NCBI GenBank assembly: GCA_910575555.1
Contig: CAJTFX010000003.1
Span: forward strand, 186,001-250,000
Direction of reading: 5' to 3'
Length of the DNA stretch: 64,000 nucleotides
Source: Lachnospiraceae bacterium
GTDB taxonomy: Bacteria > Bacillota > Clostridia > Lachnospirales > Lachnospiraceae
A model generated the notes under the pieces. It saw only the letters and a list, made by a program, of their open reading frames with translations. It was not told the origin of the DNA and did not search any database. A program made the translations under genes and the position numbers. Positions within the stretch are counted from its first letter, which is position 1; the number at the start of each line of letters is the position of its first letter. Shown here piece after piece: positions 7,779-17,008 of the stretch.

Positions 7779-9247
7779 AGCGAAACCTCTTGGGCGCCGC
7801 CGCTTTCCAGAGAATATTCATTCAGAATCTTCCGCTTCATATCAAACAGATGATCGGATAAATCCACATAGACTTCATGGGGATTTGCAAACCGTTTTGT
7901 TTCATTCCACAGGGTATTTTTTTCTTTTTCACAGTATTTCTGAATTTCCATTACTTTTGGAGATTCATACACACAGGTTCCTTTTTCAAAAATCTTCACC
8001 AGCAGCTCCCGCATGGTGTAAGTGCCTCCCGGAAGGGTGGTGCGCTTCCAGGTTTCCAGGGAATCAAAAAGCCGGAGTTTTTTGTCCGGATCAAAGGTTT
8101 CATCTGCAAGACAGATGAGATCTGCTTTGATTTTGCCGGAATCCTTCTCGTAAATCCGGTAAATGGTTTTGTTGCCCGGGTTGGTGACTTTTTCCGTATT
8201 TTCGGAAAGCTTGATTTTGGGAAGGAATTTTCCGTTTTGATCCTGAATGGCAGCCAGCTTGTATACCCCTCCGAAGGCAGGGCAGTCTCTGGAGGTGATC
8301 AGATTGGTTCCCACGCCCCAGGAAGTGATTTTGGCGCCCTGGGCTTTCAGGTTTTCAATCAGATACTCGTCCAAATCGTTGGAAGCGGAAATCACCGCAT
8401 CCTGAAATCCTGCCTCATCCAGCATATTCCGGGCAATTTTAGACAGGTAGGCCAAATCGCCGCTGTCCATGCGGATACCGTAAAAGGTAAGGGGAATGCC
8501 GGCTTCTCTCATCTCTGTAAATACCCGGATCGCATTGGGAACGCCGGATTTTAAGGTATCATAAGTATCCACCAGCAGAATGCAGGCAGAAGGGTAAAGC
8601 TCTGCATATTTTCGGAAGGCGGTATATTCATCGGAAAAGCTCATAATCCAACTGTGGGCATGTGTGCCCTTGACCGGTACGTCGAACTTCTGTCCGCAGA
8701 GTACATTGGAGGTGCCGCAGCATCCGCCGATCATGGCGGCCCTGGCCCCGTAAACTCCCGCATCCGGTCCCTGCGCCCGGCGAAGGCCGAATTCCATCAC
8801 ACTGTCTTTGTCAGCGGCATAGCAGACCCGGGCGGCTTTGGTGGCGATCAGGCTTTGATGATTTAAGATATTCAAAACAGCCGTTTCAATCAGCTGCGCT
8901 TCCATAATAGGGGCGATTACTTTAAGCAGCGGTTCCCGCGGGAAAATCACTGTACCCTCCGGAATGGCGTAAATGTCGCCGGAAAAGCGGAATTCTTTTA
9001 AATATTCCAGAAAATCTTCTTCAAAAATGCCTACGCTTCTCAGATAGGAAATATCTGTATCTGAAAAATGCAGGTCTTTGATATATTCTATTATCTGCTC
9101 CAGGCCTGCGCAGACGGCATATCCGCCGTTGCCGGGGTTTGTCCGGTAAAATGCGTCAAATACCACAGTTTCATTGTTTCCGGTTTTAAAATAGCCCTGC
9201 ATCATAGTCAGTTCGTACAGGTCTGTCAGTAAAGTTAAATGGTTCAT
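7775..9247 (-). CDS. pncB: Nicotinate phosphoribosyltransferase
   Basis: A 490-residue enzyme of NAD salvage that joins nicotinate to PRPP, using ATP, to give nicotinate mononucleotide. Family hallmarks include LTDLYELTMMQGYF at the N-terminus, the loop with the phosphorylated histidine in GTHAHSWIMSF, then RMDSGDLAYLS and SASNDLDEYLI for phosphate and ribose binding. The start at 9247 is chosen over an in-frame start ten codons upstream because AAAAAGGAG lies 7 bases before it and homologues begin at MNHLTLLTDLYELTM. A small frameshifted gene is coupled at its stop. Glutamine-dependent NAD synthase, which acts later in the same pathway, is encoded elsewhere in this window. Confidence 0.92.
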   Translation of the reverse strand: MNHLTLLTDLYELTMMQGYFKTGNNETVVFDAFYRTNPGNGGYAVCAGLEQIIEYIKDLHFSDTDISYLRSVGIFEEDFLEYLKEFRFSGDIYAIPEGTVIFPREPLLKVIAPIMEAQLIETAVLNILNHQSLIATKAARVCYAADKDSVMEFGLRRAQGPDAGVYGARAAMIGGCCGTSNVLCGQKFDVPVKGTHAHSWIMSFSDEYTAFRKYAELYPSACILLVDTYDTLKSGVPNAIRVFTEMREAGIPLTFYGIRMDSGDLAYLSKIARNMLDEAGFQDAVISASNDLDEYLIENLKAQGAKITSWGVGTNLITSRDCPAFGGVYKLAAIQDQNGKFLPKIKLSENTEKVTNPGNKTIYRIYEKDSGKIKADLICLADETFDPDKKLRLFDSLETWKRTTLPGGTYTMRELLVKIFEKGTCVYESPKVMEIQKYCEKEKNTLWNETKRFANPHEVYVDLSDHLFDMKRKILNEYSLESGGAQEVSL

Positions 9248-9295
9248 AGCGGACTCCTTTTTCAGCTTTAGCTGCAATGTGTGAATGTTTTTCTA

Positions 9296-9324
9296 AGTAT
9301 AGCACATTTACGGCGCGGTGGCAA
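9296..9324 (-). promoter_or_regulatory. Promoter of pncB
   Basis: Minus strand TTGCCA (9324-9319), 17-base spacer, TATACT (9301-9296), about 50 bases ahead of the pncB start. Confidence 0.65.
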
Positions 9325-9399
9325 AGAATATGAACCCATTGTGTCCGGAGTAATATTTCCAGTATTTGTGTTTTATTTGTGTTTTGTAACCTGGAAACC

Positions 9400-9428
9400 T
9401 TTTCATTTTGGAAAAAGTGTGCTATGCT
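9400..9428 (+). promoter_or_regulatory. Promoter of the trigger-factor-like lipoprotein gene
   Basis: TTTTCA (9400-9405), 17-base spacer, TATGCT (9423-9428) with a TGC extended -10 just before it. An overlapping alternative is TTGGAA (9408-9413) with TATTAT (9430-9435) at 16 bases. Confidence 0.5.
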
Positions 9429-9484
9429 TTATTATTGTGAAAAGTTCTTGTTGTTTCATACTCAGAAAGAAAGGTAAATGTAAT

Positions 9485-10663
9485 ATGAAGAAAAGAAGGA
9501 TGTTACTGCTGTGTGCAGTATGTACGGCAGCTCTGCTTTGCGGCTGCGGGACAGGCCAGAAAGATAACAGCGATAAGAAAGAGAGTACAGGCAAAGAGGA
9601 AGCAAGCGGTTCCAAAGATCAGGAAACCGTTGAATATAATGCGGCAGATTATGTGGAGCTGGGAGAATATAAGGGGATGGAAGTGAGCCTTGGCTCCTAT
9701 GAGGTCACCGACGAGGATGTAAAAAACGAAGTAAAAAATACCCTGCTGTCTTATCCGGTATATGAGGACAGCGAGAAGGATACGGTAGAGGACGGCGATT
9801 TTGTCAATATTGACTACGAGGGCTTAAAGGACGGCGTGGCCTTTAACGGCGGCACAGCCCAGGGCGCGGTGCTTGAAATAGGTTCAAACAGTTTTATTGA
9901 CGGATTCGAGGAAGGCCTGATTGGAGCGAAAGTCGGGGAGAAGGTCGCCCTTGATCTGACGTTTCCGGAAAACTATCAGAATACAGAACTGGCAGGCCAG
10001 GCAGTTGTTTTCAATGTGACAGTGAATAAGATTGTCAATAAGTCAGATATGACCTATGATATGCTGGACGATGCATTTGTGGAGAAAAATATGTCCTCCC
10101 AGGGGTACAAGACCGTGGAGGATTTTGAGAACGGCGTCAGAGAGCAGCTGGAGGAAAGCAGAGCAGCCACAAAGAAACAGGAAACCCAGGCGGCGGTGAT
10201 CCAGAAGCTGAGAGAAGTGTGCAAAGTAAAAGAATTTCCGGAAGGGCTTTTAGATCAGAGGATGGAAGAATATGTGTCCCGGTTTGAGGCAAATCTGGAG
10301 GCTTACGGCATGAAGCTGGAGGATTATCTGAAAACTTCCAATGTTACCGAGGAAGATTTCCAGGCCCAGGCCAAGCAGCTTGTAACAGAGACTCTGGAAG
10401 GGGAACTGATCATTGAAGCTATCGCCGGAAAAGAAAATGTTGAATTCAGCGACGAGGAATTTGCGGAATATAAGAAAAGTGTTGTGGAAGATTACGGTTA
10501 TGAAAATGAGGAAGCATTACTGGAGCAGCACGGGGAAGCATATGTCAAAAATGTTTTCGTGAGAGAGAAAACCGTGGACATGCTGATAGAAAACGCAAAG
10601 ATTACCTACGGTGAGACTTCCGGGGAAGCAGAAGAGACCGGGAAGAAAACTGAGGAAGAATAG
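9485..10663 (+). CDS. Trigger-factor-like FKBP peptidyl-prolyl isomerase lipoprotein
   Basis: A 392-residue secreted lipoprotein. The start at ATG 9485 opens on a basic n-region and a lipobox (LLCGC, lipidated Cys at residue 21); an acidic, Ser/Lys-rich linker follows to about residue 55. The next part reads like the FKBP domain of trigger factor (DGDFVNIDYEGLKDGVAFNG, then FIDGFEEGLIGAKVGE). The C-terminal half resembles the helical trigger-factor chaperone domain. Trigger factor itself is a cytoplasmic ribosome-bound chaperone; this version lacks the ribosome-binding N-domain and carries an export signal. It therefore probably helps fold proteins outside the membrane, as PrsA-like isomerases do. 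It sits just upstream of asnS with a 23-base gap. Confidence 0.85.
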   Translation: MKKRRMLLLCAVCTAALLCGCGTGQKDNSDKKESTGKEEASGSKDQETVEYNAADYVELGEYKGMEVSLGSYEVTDEDVKNEVKNTLLSYPVYEDSEKDTVEDGDFVNIDYEGLKDGVAFNGGTAQGAVLEIGSNSFIDGFEEGLIGAKVGEKVALDLTFPENYQNTELAGQAVVFNVTVNKIVNKSDMTYDMLDDAFVEKNMSSQGYKTVEDFENGVREQLEESRAATKKQETQAAVIQKLREVCKVKEFPEGLLDQRMEEYVSRFEANLEAYGMKLEDYLKTSNVTEEDFQAQAKQLVTETLEGELIIEAIAGKENVEFSDEEFAEYKKSVVEDYGYENEEALLEQHGEAYVKNVFVREKTVDMLIENAKITYGETSGEAEETGKKTEEE

Positions 10664-10686
10664 AAGAAATATAAAGGAGAAGAGCT

Positions 10687-12084
10687 ATGGAATGGAAACT
10701 GACAAATATTAAAGACCTTTACCGCAGAAAAGAAGAATTCTTAGACCAGGAGATTACCGTTGGAGGATGGGTGAGAAGCATCCGCAATTCCAAAAATTTT
10801 GGATTTATTGTAGTCAATGACGGAACTTTCTTTGAGCCTCTGCAGGTGGTATACCATGACGGGCTTTCCAATTTTGCAGAAGTGGAAAAGCTCAATGTAG
10901 GCGCGGCAATTATGGTAAAAGGAAAACTGGTGGCTACTCCTAAGGCAAAGCAGCCTTTTGAAATTCAGGCAGAAGAGGTGATAGTGGAAGGCCAGTCCAC
11001 ACCGGATTACCCGCTGCAGAAAAAACGCCACAGCTTTGAATATTTAAGAACTATTTCCCATCTGCGCCCCCGCACCAATACCTTTGAAGCAGTATTTCGG
11101 GTGCGTTCCCTGATTGCCTATGCCATTCACAAATTTTTCCAGGAACGGGATTTTGTGTATGTGCATACGCCGCTGATCACAGGAAGCGACTGTGAGGGCG
11201 CAGGAGAGATGTTTCAGGTAACCACCCTGGATTTGAACCATGTGCCGAAGGATGAAGAAGGAGCCATTGATTTTGCCCAGGACTTTTTCGGCAAGCCCAC
11301 CAATCTTACGGTAAGCGGCCAGTTAAACGGGGAAACTTATGCCATGGCGTTTAAGAATATTTATACCTTCGGCCCTACGTTCCGGGCGGAGAATTCCAAC
11401 ACTACCAGACACGCGGCGGAATTCTGGATGATTGAGCCGGAGATTGCCTTTGCAGATCTGGAAGATGATATGATTCTGGCGGAGAGTATGCTGAAATACA
11501 TTATCAAATATGTGTTGGAGCATGCGCCGGAGGAGATGCAGTTTTTCAACAGTTTTGTGGACAAGGGCCTGTTGGAGCGGCTGAATCATGTGGTGAACTC
11601 TGATTTTGCCCATGTGACTTATACGGAAGCCATTGAAATTCTCCAAAAGAATAACGATAACTTTGAGTATAAAGTTTCCTGGGGGGCAGATTTACAGACG
11701 GAGCATGAGCGTTATCTGACCGAAGAAGTGTTCAAACGTCCGGTGTTTGTGACAGATTATCCCAAGGAAATCAAGGCGTTTTACATGAAGCTGAATCCCG
11801 ACGGCAAGACTGTTGCAGCCGTGGACTGCCTGGTGCCGGGAATCGGGGAGATTATCGGCGGAAGCCAGAGAGAGGACGATTACGATTTGCTCTGCAAACG
11901 GATGGAGGAGCTTGGGCTGAATCAGGAGGATTATGATTTCTATCTGGATTTGCGGAAATACGGAACTGCAAGACATGCAGGGTTTGGCCTTGGATTTGAA
12001 CGGTGCGTGATGTATCTGACGGGTATGACCAATATCCGGGATGTGGTGCCGTTCCCGAGAACTGTGAAGAATTGTGAATTATAG
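10687..12084 (+). CDS. asnS: Asparaginyl-tRNA synthetase
   Basis: A 465-residue class II aminoacyl-tRNA synthetase. The N-terminal OB-fold anticodon domain ([20 protein letters not shown]) is followed by the catalytic core with motif 2 ([19 protein letters not shown]) and motif 3 ([15 protein letters not shown]). The asparagine rather than aspartate type is supported by the family-specific [15 protein letters not shown] region and the C-terminus [14 protein letters not shown]. Start ATG 10687 follows AAAGGAGAAG. It charges tRNA-Asn with asparagine in the cytoplasm. A clear terminator follows the stop, so the lipoprotein gene and asnS may share one transcript. Confidence 0.95.
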   Translation: MEWKLTNIKDLYRRKEEFLDQEITVGGWVRSIRNSKNFGFIVVNDGTFFEPLQVVYHDGLSNFAEVEKLNVGAAIMVKGKLVATPKAKQPFEIQAEEVIVEGQSTPDYPLQKKRHSFEYLRTISHLRPRTNTFEAVFRVRSLIAYAIHKFFQERDFVYVHTPLITGSDCEGAGEMFQVTTLDLNHVPKDEEGAIDFAQDFFGKPTNLTVSGQLNGETYAMAFKNIYTFGPTFRAENSNTTRHAAEFWMIEPEIAFADLEDDMILAESMLKYIIKYVLEHAPEEMQFFNSFVDKGLLERLNHVVNSDFAHVTYTEAIEILQKNNDNFEYKVSWGADLQTEHERYLTEEVFKRPVFVTDYPKEIKAFYMKLNPDGKTVAAVDCLVPGIGEIIGGSQREDDYDLLCKRMEELGLNQEDYDFYLDLRKYGTARHAGFGLGFERCVMYLTGMTNIRDVVPFPRTVKNCEL

Positions 12085-12103
12085 GCGAATCATAACTTAA
12101 AAG

Positions 12104-12140
12104 AAAAGGGTTGCTGTTTTTTAAATGAGCAATCCTTTTT
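12104..12140 (+). terminator. Rho-independent terminator after asnS
   Basis: AAAAGGGTTGCT (12104-12115) pairs with AGCAATCCTTTT (12128-12139), one G-T wobble, and the second arm ends in a T-rich tract. It separates asnS from the restriction-modification locus. Confidence 0.75.
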
Positions 12141-12182
12141 AGTGCATAAAATTGCAATACACAAACAAATATGAAAAAAAGG

Positions 12183-12211
12183 TTGAACAAATGTTCTCTT
12201 TGGTGTATAAT
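12183..12211 (+). promoter_or_regulatory. Promoter of the restriction-modification locus
   Basis: TTGAAC (12183-12188), exactly 17 bases, then perfect TATAAT (12206-12211), followed by GGAGGAG and the ATG at 12231. Because transcription would start near 12218, upstream in-frame ATG codons are not used. Confidence 0.8.
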
Positions 12212-12230
12212 ACAGAAAAAGGAGGAGAAT

Positions 12231-13115
12231 ATGTTTGGGCAATTGGTAGCGTACATTAATGGAGTTGCAGGAGAGAATTTTAAATCAGCAACTCAGAAGA
12301 TACGAGATTACGTGGAAGAATTAGAATTGGATGATTTTCAGGAAATTGTGAAAAATATTGGGACAATACCAGAAAATATTGTACATGATTCTACGGAAGA
12401 AAAACTGTATTCCAAGGCATCTGATATTGTTTTGGCCAGATGCTTTCGGTTTTTGGGAATGGATGCAAAAGCATTGGACGAAAGGGCAGACAGTGCAGAT
12501 ATTCTGGCAGAAAGTACAAAAGGATATTAATATAGCTTAGTTGCTGATGCAAAATGCTTCCGGTTGAGCAGAACCGCTAAGAATCAAAAGGATTTTAAAG
12601 TCAGTAATTTAAGCGATTGGCGGGGTTCAGAGAATGAATATGCAGTTCTCGTGGCTCCTTATTTTCAGTATCCGCAAAATAAAAGTCAGATATATTCCAA
12701 GGCATTAGAGCATAACGTATGTTTAATGGCATGGGAGCATATTGCATTATTACTGGAATATGAAGTTAAGGAAACAGAGAACTATAGTTTGGAATCCTTG
12801 TGGAATTCATCGCAGATGATTGCCAGAGACAGCTCTCTGGCTTTTGCAAACAGGCAGGATTGTTTTCTGAGAAAAATAGATCGTTTTGTGGCGAAAAAGC
12901 TTCAGATGGAAGAAGGGATTTACGAGAAAGAATTAGAAAAATATAAGAGATTTCTGGTTATAAGAGGAAAGACAGAAATAAATTACTGGAAAAACCAAAT
13001 AGAACTTATAAAAGAATATTCCCAGGAACAGGCAATCAGAGAACTGATAGCGGCGAAAAAGTTAAATGAAAAGATTGCCGTCATTACATCTTATATTGAT
13101 AAATTAAAATGCTGA
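12231..13115 (+). pseudogene. HindIII-family type II restriction endonuclease gene interrupted by an in-frame TAA
   Basis: A single reading frame of 295 codons runs from ATG 12231 (GGAGGAG eight bases before) to the stop at 13115, broken only by TAA at codon 100 (12528-12530). Both parts resemble what I recall of HindIII: EEKLYSKASDIVLAR before the stop, and LVADAKCFRLSRTAKNQKDF, then APYFQYPQNKSQI, after it. The D-x-K of the PD-(D/E)XK site (codons 106-108, D-A-K) lies after the stop, and a candidate first catalytic Asp (codon 90) lies before it. The truncated product would therefore be inactive. The frame after the stop has no good restart site (only TTG at 12564), yet it is intact to the end. 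That suggests a recent nonsense mutation, a sequencing error, or readthrough. The cognate methyltransferase follows 15 bases downstream. Confidence 0.75.
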
Positions 13116-13130
13116 GGAGTCTGATATTTT

Positions 13131-14042
13131 ATGAATAGAATAGAATTGGGAGATTCTGTTGAATTAATAAAAACAGTGGATACGGAATCAATACATTTGA
13201 TTTTGTCTGACATTCCGTATGGAATAAATTTTGATAACTGGGATGTATTGCATAATAATACAAATAGTGCCTTATTGGGCAGAAGCCCTGCCCAGGAAAA
13301 AAGCGGTTCCGTATTCAAAAGACGAGGAAAACCGCTCAATGGATGGTCTCAGGCAGATAAAAATATTCCGATGGAATATTATGAATGGTGTAAGATTTGG
13401 GCAAAAGATTGGTATCGAGTATTAAAACCTGGGGCGAGCTGCTTTATTTTTGCCGGAAGGCGGTTAGCGCACAGGTGCATATGCGCAATGGAGGATGAAG
13501 GATTTATTTTTAAGGATATGGTAGCCTGGGAGAAGGATTCTGCCGCATATCGGGCACAGAAATTAAGCAGCGTCTTTGACAGACGTCAGGATATCTGTAA
13601 CAGTGAAAAATGGAAAGGATGGAAGATTGGGAATCTGCGTCCTTTATTTGAACCGATTTTATGGTTTATGAAACCATATCCCCAGGGAAGTACATTAACG
13701 GATAATGTTCTTAAATATGGCGTCGGAGGCTTTAATGAGATAAAATTGAAGGAAATGGCCGTTTGGAATGAAGGATTGGAGATTTGTTCCAACATATTGA
13801 GGATAGAGTCTGAGAGAACGGACAGAGGGCTTCATCCGACACAAAAAGCAGTGAGATTAATGGAAATCTTAATTTCATTAGTTACGACAGAAGGCCAGAT
13901 TGTTTTAGATCCTTTCTGCGGCTGTGGAACCACGCTTGTAGCGGCCAGAAATCTGAACAGAGAATATATTGGATTTGAAATTAATGAAGAATATTATAAT
14001 CATATTTTATTACGGCTTGGAAATAAAGAAGGCGTATCATAA
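13131..14042 (+). CDS. Type II DNA adenine-N6 methyltransferase (beta class), partner of the HindIII-like enzyme
   Basis: A 303-residue DNA methyltransferase. Catalytic motif IV appears as SDIPYG (residues 26-31) near the N-terminus. The SAM-binding motif I appears as DPFCGCGTT (260-268) near the C-terminus, preceded by motif X (HPTQKAVRLMEILI, 235-248). This order, IV before I, defines the beta class that includes many N6-adenine methylases. By linkage to a HindIII-like endonuclease the expected target is AAGCTT, but that is inference. The gene looks intact, so the cell would keep methylation even though the nuclease frame is broken, as expected when restriction is lost first. Confidence 0.88.
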   Translation: MNRIELGDSVELIKTVDTESIHLILSDIPYGINFDNWDVLHNNTNSALLGRSPAQEKSGSVFKRRGKPLNGWSQADKNIPMEYYEWCKIWAKDWYRVLKPGASCFIFAGRRLAHRCICAMEDEGFIFKDMVAWEKDSAAYRAQKLSSVFDRRQDICNSEKWKGWKIGNLRPLFEPILWFMKPYPQGSTLTDNVLKYGVGGFNEIKLKEMAVWNEGLEICSNILRIESERTDRGLHPTQKAVRLMEILISLVTTEGQIVLDPFCGCGTTLVAARNLNREYIGFEINEEYYNHILLRLGNKEGVS

Positions 14043-14081
14043 TGGAAAAGAAGCGTCATTTAGACAGCTTCCTTTTCCATT
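14043..14081. terminator. Hairpin at the convergent junction of the methyltransferase and DHH genes
   Basis: TGGAAAAGAAGC (14043-14054) pairs with GCTTCCTTTTCCA (14069-14081) with a single bulge. It follows the methyltransferase stop and overlaps the 3' end of the minus-strand DHH gene, so it could act on both strands. Confidence 0.5.
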
Positions 14082-15040
14082 TCAGAAATAGACTTCAAAA
14101 ACGCATCCTGAAGCGTCGTATGCATATCCTCTCCCAACAGGGAAATATGCTCCGAAGGAATAATGCCTCCCGCCATGGAAGGATGTCCGCCTCCGCTTCC
14201 CCAGGGTTTTAGCACATTGGCAACCAGATTGCCGGCATGCATCCGGTTCTGTTCACATCGGATGGAAAAACGCAGTCCATTGGTCTGTTTTGCGTAAATA
14301 ATGGCAATATGTACCACATCCAGGGATAAAATGAAGTCTGAAATAATGGCAATCAATGCATTGGCGCAGTGGAAGGGAATATAAGCAAAGCCTGTCCCGC
14401 CGAAAATCTGTATATTCTGAATGGCTGCGCCGTATGCCCGCAGATCGTCAAATTCCATAGTATTGGAATACATATTAGTCACAAGCTCCCAGTCGGCACG
14501 GCCGAACAGGAAGGAAAACATTTCCGTATCCAGTGCGGTGGTTCCCCGGCAGAAATCCGCGGTATCCATTTTGATGCCGTAAGCCAGAGCGGCAGCGCAG
14601 GCCGGTGAGATGGGCGTATCAGTCTGCTGATAATAGGAGGCGATAATGGAAGAACAGGCGCCCACCGGCTGAATGTCCTGATATGAGTACTCGTAAGGGA
14701 AAAATATGGGATGATGGTCAATACAGGCCACTTCATCTCCGATGAGATCCGTGACATTGCTGTTATTTTTCTGGGAATCCACCAGGACAATCAGATCTTC
14801 TTCTGTCATATCAGGAAGCTCATCTTTGGAGTGCATGACAATTCCAAAAGTATCCAGCATTTTCTTAGAACTGAGACGGTCAATTTTTCCGTCATAACAG
14901 AGCGCCGCCTCAACGCCGTGGCAGTTCAGAAACTGTTGGATGCCGAAGGCGCTGGCAATTGCATCCGGGTCCGGGAAGTTGTGAGTCTGAATATAGACAG
15001 TGTGATTTCTTAAAATATCTACTAAATCTATTGGGTTCAT
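14060..15040 (-). CDS. DHH/DHHA1 phosphoesterase (NrnA-like nanoRNase/pAp phosphatase family)
   Basis: A 326-residue protein with the DHH motifs in order: NFPDPDAIASAFGIQQFL near residue 20, the VDSQKNNSNV block, ACIDHHPIF (DHH motif) near 110, and the DHHA1 glycine motif GSGGGHPSMAGG near 280. Family members cut very short RNAs or 3'-phosphoadenosine phosphate, or hydrolyse cyclic dinucleotides. The short form without other domains is closest to NrnA-type proteins. The start at 15040 fits the promoter at 15072-15100 and the AAAGGAG site; longer in-frame starts would extend into the promoter. It is divergent from recJ, another DHH enzyme, with their promoters back to back. Confidence 0.85.
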   Translation of the reverse strand: MNPIDLVDILRNHTVYIQTHNFPDPDAIASAFGIQQFLNCHGVEAALCYDGKIDRLSSKKMLDTFGIVMHSKDELPDMTEEDLIVLVDSQKNNSNVTDLIGDEVACIDHHPIFFPYEYSYQDIQPVGACSSIIASYYQQTDTPISPACAAALAYGIKMDTADFCRGTTALDTEMFSFLFGRADWELVTNMYSNTMEFDDLRAYGAAIQNIQIFGGTGFAYIPFHCANALIAIISDFILSLDVVHIAIIYAKQTNGLRFSIRCEQNRMHAGNLVANVLKPWGSGGGHPSMAGGIIPSEHISLLGEDMHTTLQDAFLKSISEMEKEAV

Positions 15041-15071
15041 GGAAAACGAAACTCCTTTTCTTTTTTGTGTT

Positions 15072-15100
15072 ATTATATCTTTTTTTGAAAATAAAATCAA
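15072..15100 (-). promoter_or_regulatory. Promoter of the DHH phosphoesterase gene
   Basis: Minus strand TTGATT (15100-15095), 17 bases, perfect TATAAT (15077-15072). Confidence 0.75.
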
Positions 15101-15125
15101 TGGAAATGAAAAACAACAGAATTTG

Positions 15126-15134
15126 TGATATAAT
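15126..15134 (+). promoter_or_regulatory. Extended -10 promoter of recJ
   Basis: TGATATAAT is a perfect extended -10 element (TG, one base, TATAAT). Transcription would start near 15141, so the ATG at 15140 cannot be used and translation must begin at 15182. Confidence 0.65.
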
Positions 15135-15181
15135 CTGCCATGACAGAAAATGTTTCATACGACAGCGAAATGGAGAACTAT

Positions 15182-16945
15182 ATGGAAAAATGGGTAGTGT
15201 CTGCGAAAAAAGCAGATTTTAAGAAAATATCAGAGCAGTTTGGAATTGATCAGGTAACAGCCAGAATTATCCGCAACCGGGAGGTGATCGGAGAAGAAGC
15301 CATCGAAGAATATCTTCACGGAACCCTGGAGCAGCTTCATGATCCGAAGAAAATGAAAGATATGGAAAAGGCCGTGTCAATTTTGCAGGAAAAGATTCAG
15401 AAGAAACAGAAAATCCGCATTATCGGGGATTATGATATTGACGGAGTTCAGTCGGTTTATATCTTGTATTCTGCATTGAGGGAATGCGGGGCCAGGGCAG
15501 ACTATGCCATACCCGACCGGATGAAAGACGGATACGGGGTCAATGAGCGTCTGGTGCGTCAGGCGGTGTCTGAGGGAGTGGACACCATTCTCACCTGTGA
15601 CAACGGAATTGCAGCGGAAGCGGAACTGGCTCTGGCTAAAGAACTGGGACTGACCGTGATTATTACAGATCACCACGAGATTCCCTATGCGCAAGGGGAG
15701 TATGGAGAGAAAATCTTTCATCTGCCGTCGGCAGACGCGGTGGTGAATCCCAAACAGCCGGATTGCCCCTATCCTTTTAAAGAGCTGTGCGGCGGAGCAG
15801 TATCCTTCAAGCTGGCCCAGGCATTGTTTGAACGCTTAGGGTTTCCGCAAAAAAAGGCTCTGGCATATCTGGAAAATGCGGCCTTTGCCACCGTAGGAGA
15901 CGTGATGCCCCTGACAGGAGAAAACAGAATTCTGGTGAAAGAAGGATTAAAAGCCTTAAACCGGACGGAAAATTACGGAATGCGCGCGTTGGCGGCCCGG
16001 AATCAGATAGAGCCGGGCAAAATCAAAGCGTACCATATCGGGTTTGTTCTGGGTCCCTGCCTCAATGCCAGCGGAAGGCTTGACACGGCCTACAGGGCCC
16101 TTAAGATGCTGCTGGCAGAGAATGAAGCTGCAGCGGCAGAATATGCAAAAGATTTGTATGATTTGAATGCCAGCCGGAAGGAGATGACGGAGCAGGGCGT
16201 GAAGCAGGCAGTGAAACTGGTGGAAGAGACCTCGCTAATGGAAGATAAAGTTCTGGTGATCTATCTGCCGGACTGCCACGAAAGCCTGGCGGGGATTATA
16301 GCCGGACGCATCAGAGAGCGGTATCACCGGCCGGTGTTTTTGCTGACCGCCGCAGAAGACGGGGTGAAAGGCTCAGGGCGTTCCATTGAAAGCTATTCCA
16401 TGTATGAAGAGATGTCAAAATGCAAAGAACTGTTTACAAGATTCGGCGGGCATCCCATGGCGGCGGGTCTGTCCCTGCCTCCGGAGCATGTGGAGCTGTT
16501 TCGGAGGCAGCTAAATGAGAACACGGCTTTGACTGAACAGGATCTGCAGGGGAAAATTGTGATTGACGTGCCTATGCCCTTAGACTATATTTCAAAACCT
16601 CTGATCGAGGAACTGAATCTTTTGGAGCCCTTTGGGAAATCCAATGAGAAACCGGTGTTCGCAGACAAAAATATACATATTCTGACCATACAGATTTTAG
16701 GAAAGAATAAAAATGTCTGCCGGATGCAGGTCCAGAGCCAGGGAGGCGCCAGGATGGACGCGGTTTATTTTGGGGATACGGAAGCGTTTCTGGAATTTCT
16801 GGCTCAGAAATTCGGAAATACTGCGCTGAAGCAGGCAATGTCCGGCAAAAACAGCAAAATTACAGTATCCTTTATCTACTATCCGGAAATCAACGTCTAC
16901 AACGGCAGGGAAAGTTTACAGATAATTGTAAAGAACTACTGTTAG
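15182..16945 (+). CDS. recJ: Single-stranded-DNA-specific exonuclease RecJ
   Basis: A 588-residue 5'-3' single-strand exonuclease used in recombination and repair. The DHH motifs are all visible: IIGDYDIDGVQS, ILTCDNGIAAEAE, VIITDHHEIPY and NPKQPDCPYPFKELCGG. The DHHA1 part has RFGGHPMAAGLS near residue 430, followed by the C-terminal OB-like domain. The start at ATG 15182 (MEKWVVSAKKADF) is preferred because GGAG lies six bases before it and the promoter's predicted start point removes the earlier ATG. A second ATG at 15170 is possible. The next gene, for an MCP-like protein, has its own likely promoter near the recJ stop. Confidence 0.9.
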   Translation: MEKWVVSAKKADFKKISEQFGIDQVTARIIRNREVIGEEAIEEYLHGTLEQLHDPKKMKDMEKAVSILQEKIQKKQKIRIIGDYDIDGVQSVYILYSALRECGARADYAIPDRMKDGYGVNERLVRQAVSEGVDTILTCDNGIAAEAELALAKELGLTVIITDHHEIPYAQGEYGEKIFHLPSADAVVNPKQPDCPYPFKELCGGAVSFKLAQALFERLGFPQKKALAYLENAAFATVGDVMPLTGENRILVKEGLKALNRTENYGMRALAARNQIEPGKIKAYHIGFVLGPCLNASGRLDTAYRALKMLLAENEAAAAEYAKDLYDLNASRKEMTEQGVKQAVKLVEETSLMEDKVLVIYLPDCHESLAGIIAGRIRERYHRPVFLLTAAEDGVKGSGRSIESYSMYEEMSKCKELFTRFGGHPMAAGLSLPPEHVELFRRQLNENTALTEQDLQGKIVIDVPMPLDYISKPLIEELNLLEPFGKSNEKPVFADKNIHILTIQILGKNKNVCRMQVQSQGGARMDAVYFGDTEAFLEFLAQKFGNTALKQAMSGKNSKITVSFIYYPEINVYNGRESLQIIVKNYC

Positions 16946-16959
16946 AACCGGATAAAATG

Positions 16960-16968
16960 TGATAGAAT
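16960..16968 (+). promoter_or_regulatory. Possible extended -10 promoter of the MCP-like gene
   Basis: TGATAGAAT matches an extended -10 box just after recJ; no convincing -35 is visible. It supports the start at 17009 rather than the ATG at 16967. Confidence 0.4.
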
Positions 16969-17008
16969 GAATAAGGATGAAACACTTTTGAAAGAAAGGG
17001 GAACCCAG

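Noticed and set aside
12564-13115. A separate 183-residue gene starting at TTG 12564
   Set aside because: It is the in-frame continuation of the HindIII-like endonuclease after a TAA, with no ribosome site at the TTG; treated as one interrupted gene.
15140-15181. A longer RecJ starting at ATG 15140
   Set aside because: The extended -10 at 15126-15134 would place the transcript start at or after that ATG, and no ribosome site precedes it.
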